A stretch of DNA of 64,000 nucleotides. Origin: Arthrobacter luteolus NBRC 107841 (lineage in GTDB: Bacteria > Actinomycetota > Actinomycetes > Actinomycetales > Micrococcaceae). Below are positions 61,746-64,000 of the stretch, in pieces. The notes under the pieces are model-generated. The model saw only the letters and a program-made list of their open reading frames with translations. It was not told the origin of the DNA and did not search any database. A program made the position numbers and the translations under genes. Where the stretch lies: the NCBI RefSeq assembly GCF_001552075.1, contig NZ_BCQM01000001.1:310001-374000 (forward strand). Reading direction: 5' to 3'. Within the stretch, counting starts at the first letter, position 1, and the number at the start of each line of letters is the position of its first letter.

Positions 61746-63470
61746 TCAGCGCGGGGGCGCGATGTCCTGGACGGCCAGCCGGGCAGCATCGGCGGAAACG
61801 TCGTCCGGCTGTTCCTGGCTCAGGCGCTCTGCCTCCACCCGGGCCAGGTAGTGCCGGACCTCGCTTTCAACCCGCTGTTCATCCCAGCCCAGCACCGGAG
61901 CCATCAGCTTGGCGACGACCGGAGCTGCGGAGACACCACGGTCCCAGGACTCGATGGAGATCCGGGTCCGGCGGGCCAGAACGTCCTCGATGTGGCGGGC
62001 ACCTTCGTGCGTGGTGGCGTACACAACTTCGGCGCGCAGGTAGTCATCCGCGCCGGGCAGGGGCTCGCCGAGGGTCGGGTCCGCGGCAATCAGGTCCAGC
62101 ACTTCGCCGGCCAGGGAGCCGTAGCGGTTGAGCAGGTGCTCCACCCGCACCACATGGATGCCGTAGTCCTCCGCCGTACGGTGGCGTTTGTTCCAGGCGG
62201 CCTTGTAGCCGACGGCACCGAGCAGCGGAATCGTCTGGGTGCAGCTCTCGGGGACCTTTTCGTCCAAGGCCCGTGCTGCCTCGTCCACAGCGTCCTTTGC
62301 CATCACCCGGTAGGTGGTCCACTTTCCGCCGGCGACGACCACCAGCCCCGGTACGGGGTGCGCCACGACGTGTTCGCGGGAGAGCTTGGCAGTGGAATCG
62401 TTCTCGCCCGCCAGCAGGGGCCGCAGCCCGGCGTACACGCCTTCGACGTCCTCGCGGGTCAGGGGCCGTTTCAGGACCCGGTTGACGTGTTCGAGGAGGT
62501 AGTCAATGTCCGCCGACGTTGCGGCCGGGTGCGCCTTGTCCAGGTTCCAGTCGGTGTCTGTGGTGCCGACGATCCAGTGCCGTCCCCACGGGATCACGAA
62601 GAGCACGGACTTCTCGGTGCGGAGAATCATGCCCACGGTGGACTGGATCCGGTCCCGCGGCACCACAAGGTGGATGCCCTTCGAGGCCCGGACCTTCAGC
62701 TGGCCGCGGTCCGTGACCATGGCCTGGGTTTCATCGGTCCAGACGCCGGTGGCGTTGACCACCTGCTGGGCGAAGATGTCGAACTCTTCCCCGCTTTCCT
62801 GGTCCCGGACCCGGGCTCCGACCACACGCTCGCCCTCCCGGAGGAAGTCGACGACGGCGAGCCGGTTCGCGGCGGCAGCGCCGTAATGCACTGCGGTGCG
62901 GACCATGTTGGCCACGTAGCGTGCGTCGTCGACCTGCGCGTCGTAATAGCGGATCGAGCCGATCATGGCGTCGTCCTTGAGGCTGGGAGCCGCCCGGAGG
63001 GTCGAACGCCGGCTGAGGTGCTTGTGCATGGGCACCCCGCGGGAATTGCCCGAGGTCAGTCCCATGGTGTCGTAGAGCAGGATTCCGGCGCCGACGTACG
63101 GCCGCTCGATGACCCGCTTGGTCAGCGGATACAGGAAGGGCACCGGCTTGACCAGGTGCGGGGCAATCCGCTGGATCAGCAGGCCGCGTTCCTTCAGGGC
63201 TTCCTGCACCAGCGCGAAATCAAGCATTTCCAGGTACCGCAGACCGCCGTGGATCAGCTTCGAGGACCGGGAGGAGGTTCCTGAGGCCCAGTCCCGGGCT
63301 TCCACCATGCCGACCTTCAAGCCGCGGGTCACGGCGTCGAGCGCCGCCCCGGCACCCACCACGCCGCCGCCGACGATCAGGATGTCCAGCTCACCGCCGG
63401 GTTGGGCGGTGGCACGCAGTTTCTCGAGGGCAGCTTCGCGGTATTCCGGACTTAGAGCATCTGTAGCCAT
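61746..63470 (-). CDS. glpD: Glycerol-3-phosphate dehydrogenase (FAD)
   Basis: 574-aa membrane-associated flavoprotein oxidising glycerol-3-phosphate to DHAP and feeding quinone. FAD motif LDILIVGGGVVGAGAALDA is near residues 28-46; SRSSKLIHGGLRYLE and IPWGRHWIVGTTDTDW are family blocks. ATG 63470 after AGAGAGGAA is preferred to the TTG at 63476. It is followed by the EIIA gene. The kinase (glpK) and facilitator (glpF) are not in the window. Confidence 0.94.
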   Translation of the reverse strand: MATDALSPEYREAALEKLRATAQPGGELDILIVGGGVVGAGAALDAVTRGLKVGMVEARDWASGTSSRSSKLIHGGLRYLEMLDFALVQEALKERGLLIQRIAPHLVKPVPFLYPLTKRVIERPYVGAGILLYDTMGLTSGNSRGVPMHKHLSRRSTLRAAPSLKDDAMIGSIRYYDAQVDDARYVANMVRTAVHYGAAAANRLAVVDFLREGERVVGARVRDQESGEEFDIFAQQVVNATGVWTDETQAMVTDRGQLKVRASKGIHLVVPRDRIQSTVGMILRTEKSVLFVIPWGRHWIVGTTDTDWNLDKAHPAATSADIDYLLEHVNRVLKRPLTREDVEGVYAGLRPLLAGENDSTAKLSREHVVAHPVPGLVVVAGGKWTTYRVMAKDAVDEAARALDEKVPESCTQTIPLLGAVGYKAAWNKRHRTAEDYGIHVVRVEHLLNRYGSLAGEVLDLIAADPTLGEPLPGADDYLRAEVVYATTHEGARHIEDVLARRTRISIESWDRGVSAAPVVAKLMAPVLGWDEQRVESEVRHYLARVEAERLSQEQPDDVSADAARLAVQDIAPPR

Positions 63471-63496
63471 GGTCAAGATTCCTCTCTGAAGCGTGC

Positions 63497-63511
63497 CCCC
63501 GGGTACCGGGG
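63497..63511 (-). terminator. Short hairpin after guaB3
   Basis: CCCCGG / CCGGGG around GTA, 10 bases after the guaB3 stop. Weak, no U run; listed as a possibility. Confidence 0.3.
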
Positions 63512-63520
63512 AGGATGTGC

Positions 63521-64000
63521 TCAGGTGTTGTACAGGTAGGGCGAGACCAGCACATCGATGCGCTGGAAGGCCTTTAGATCAGAGTAGCCGGTAGTGGCCA
63601 TTGCCCGCCTTAGTGCACCCATCAGATTCGATGTCCCGTTGGTATGGTGCGACGGACCCCACAGCACTTCCTGGAGCGGGCCGACGGTGTCCAGATGGAC
63701 CCTGTCTCCGCGCGGCAGTTCGCTGTGGTGCGCTTCCTGGCCCCAGTGCCAGCCCCGTCCGGGGGCTTCTTCGGCGCGGGCCAGGGCGGAACCGAGCATC
63801 ACTGCGTCGGCGCCCATGGCGATGGCCTTGATGATGTCGCCGCTGGTGCCCATGCCGCCGTCGGCAATCACGTGCACATAGCGGCCGCCGGACTCGTCCA
63901 TGTAGTCCCGGCGCGCTTCGGCGATGTCGGAGATCGCAGTGGCCATCGGCGCGTGGATGCCCAGGGCACGCCGCGTCGTCGTCGTCGCTCCCCCGCCGAA
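63521..64000 (-). CDS. GuaB3-type IMP dehydrogenase-related protein, C-terminal part
   Basis: The gene is cut by the right window edge; 159 codons of its C-terminal part remain. FGGGATTTTRRALGIHAPM, then VIADGGMGTSGDIIKAIAMGADAVMLGSAL, is the barrel end of IMP dehydrogenase-like proteins; the latter phosphate-binding block and the ending VLVSPYLYNT fit the GuaB3 family of actinobacteria (Rv3410c type), whose role is unclear. Oriented as glpD but with a gap of about 50 bases. Confidence 0.88.
   Translation of the reverse strand, partial: FGGGATTTTRRALGIHAPMATAISDIAEARRDYMDESGGRYVHVIADGGMGTSGDIIKAIAMGADAVMLGSALARAEEAPGRGWHWGQEAHHSELPRGDRVHLDTVGPLQEVLWGPSHHTNGTSNLMGALRRAMATTGYSDLKAFQRIDVLVSPYLYNT

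Noticed and set aside
61731-63284. Plus-strand open frame (517 codons) opposite glpD
   Set aside because: Antisense shadow of a conserved flavoprotein; no recognisable motif.

Overview
The window is high-GC (mostly near 70 percent) chromosomal DNA of an actinobacterium, most likely Arthrobacter or a close relative in the Micrococcaceae. The evidence is the succinylase diaminopimelate pathway (dapC, dapD, dapE), a seven-iron ferredoxin upstream of dapC, a GuaB3-type IMP dehydrogenase-like protein, the galU / formyl-THF cyclo-ligase / FmdB / SAF-domain order, and many genes whose start codon lies 6-8 bases after a TANNNT promoter hexamer, as in leaderless actinobacterial mRNAs. No insertion sequence, integrase, prophage, CRISPR array or rRNA is visible.

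Layout. 0-4.8 kb: end of an amino-acid ABC permease, divergent dapE/dapD, a lysozyme-like exported protein, galE. 4.8-11.4 kb: citrate synthase, dapC, fdxA, small regulators, typA. 11.4-18.6 kb: a peptide ABC importer (dppA, dppB, dppC and a fused dppD-dppF ATPase) interrupted by an opposite-strand PH-domain gene. 18.9-29.3 kb: a compact selenocysteine module. 29.3-34.8 kb: an accessory stretch, partly of lower GC, with a DHFR-like protein, a truncated VOC gene, phzF, a STAS-like protein, an AraC regulator, an orphan immunity-like protein and membrane proteins. 34.9-42.4 kb: M24 peptidase, ychF, ispH, xseA/xseB, an AlaA-type aminotransferase. 42.4-46.1 kb: a four-gene betaine/choline-type ABC importer. 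46.2-52.8 kb: Nudix, sugar kinase, aminoglycoside-phosphotransferase-like protein, galU, formyl-THF cyclo-ligase and an fmdB gene behind a CIRCE-like operator. 52.8-58.2 kb: SAF-domain protein, a repeat-bearing protein and a giant degenerate helicase-like protein. 58.2-64 kb: guaA, DUF3817, SURF1, PTS EIIA, glpD, guaB3 (cut by the window end).

The most striking system is the selenocysteine module. In about 9.7 kb it carries tRNA-Sec (selC), selA, selB, selD and one client: a formate dehydrogenase alpha subunit whose coding frame is interrupted by an in-frame UGA at codon 189. That codon sits exactly where the Sec of E. coli FdnG/FdoG/FdhF lies, and it is followed after 11 bases by a 7-bp hairpin placed like the E. 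coli fdhF SECIS. A naive gene caller would split the gene in two. The alpha subunit has no Tat signal and is followed by a four-cluster ferredoxin-like subunit and an NrfD-type membrane subunit, so the complex probably oxidises formate on the cytoplasmic side and passes electrons to quinone. Other points of interest are the CIRCE-like operator before fmdB, the divergent selC/selD promoters, a Walker A Lys-to-Gln change in the giant helicase-like protein, and an enlarged DppB permease.
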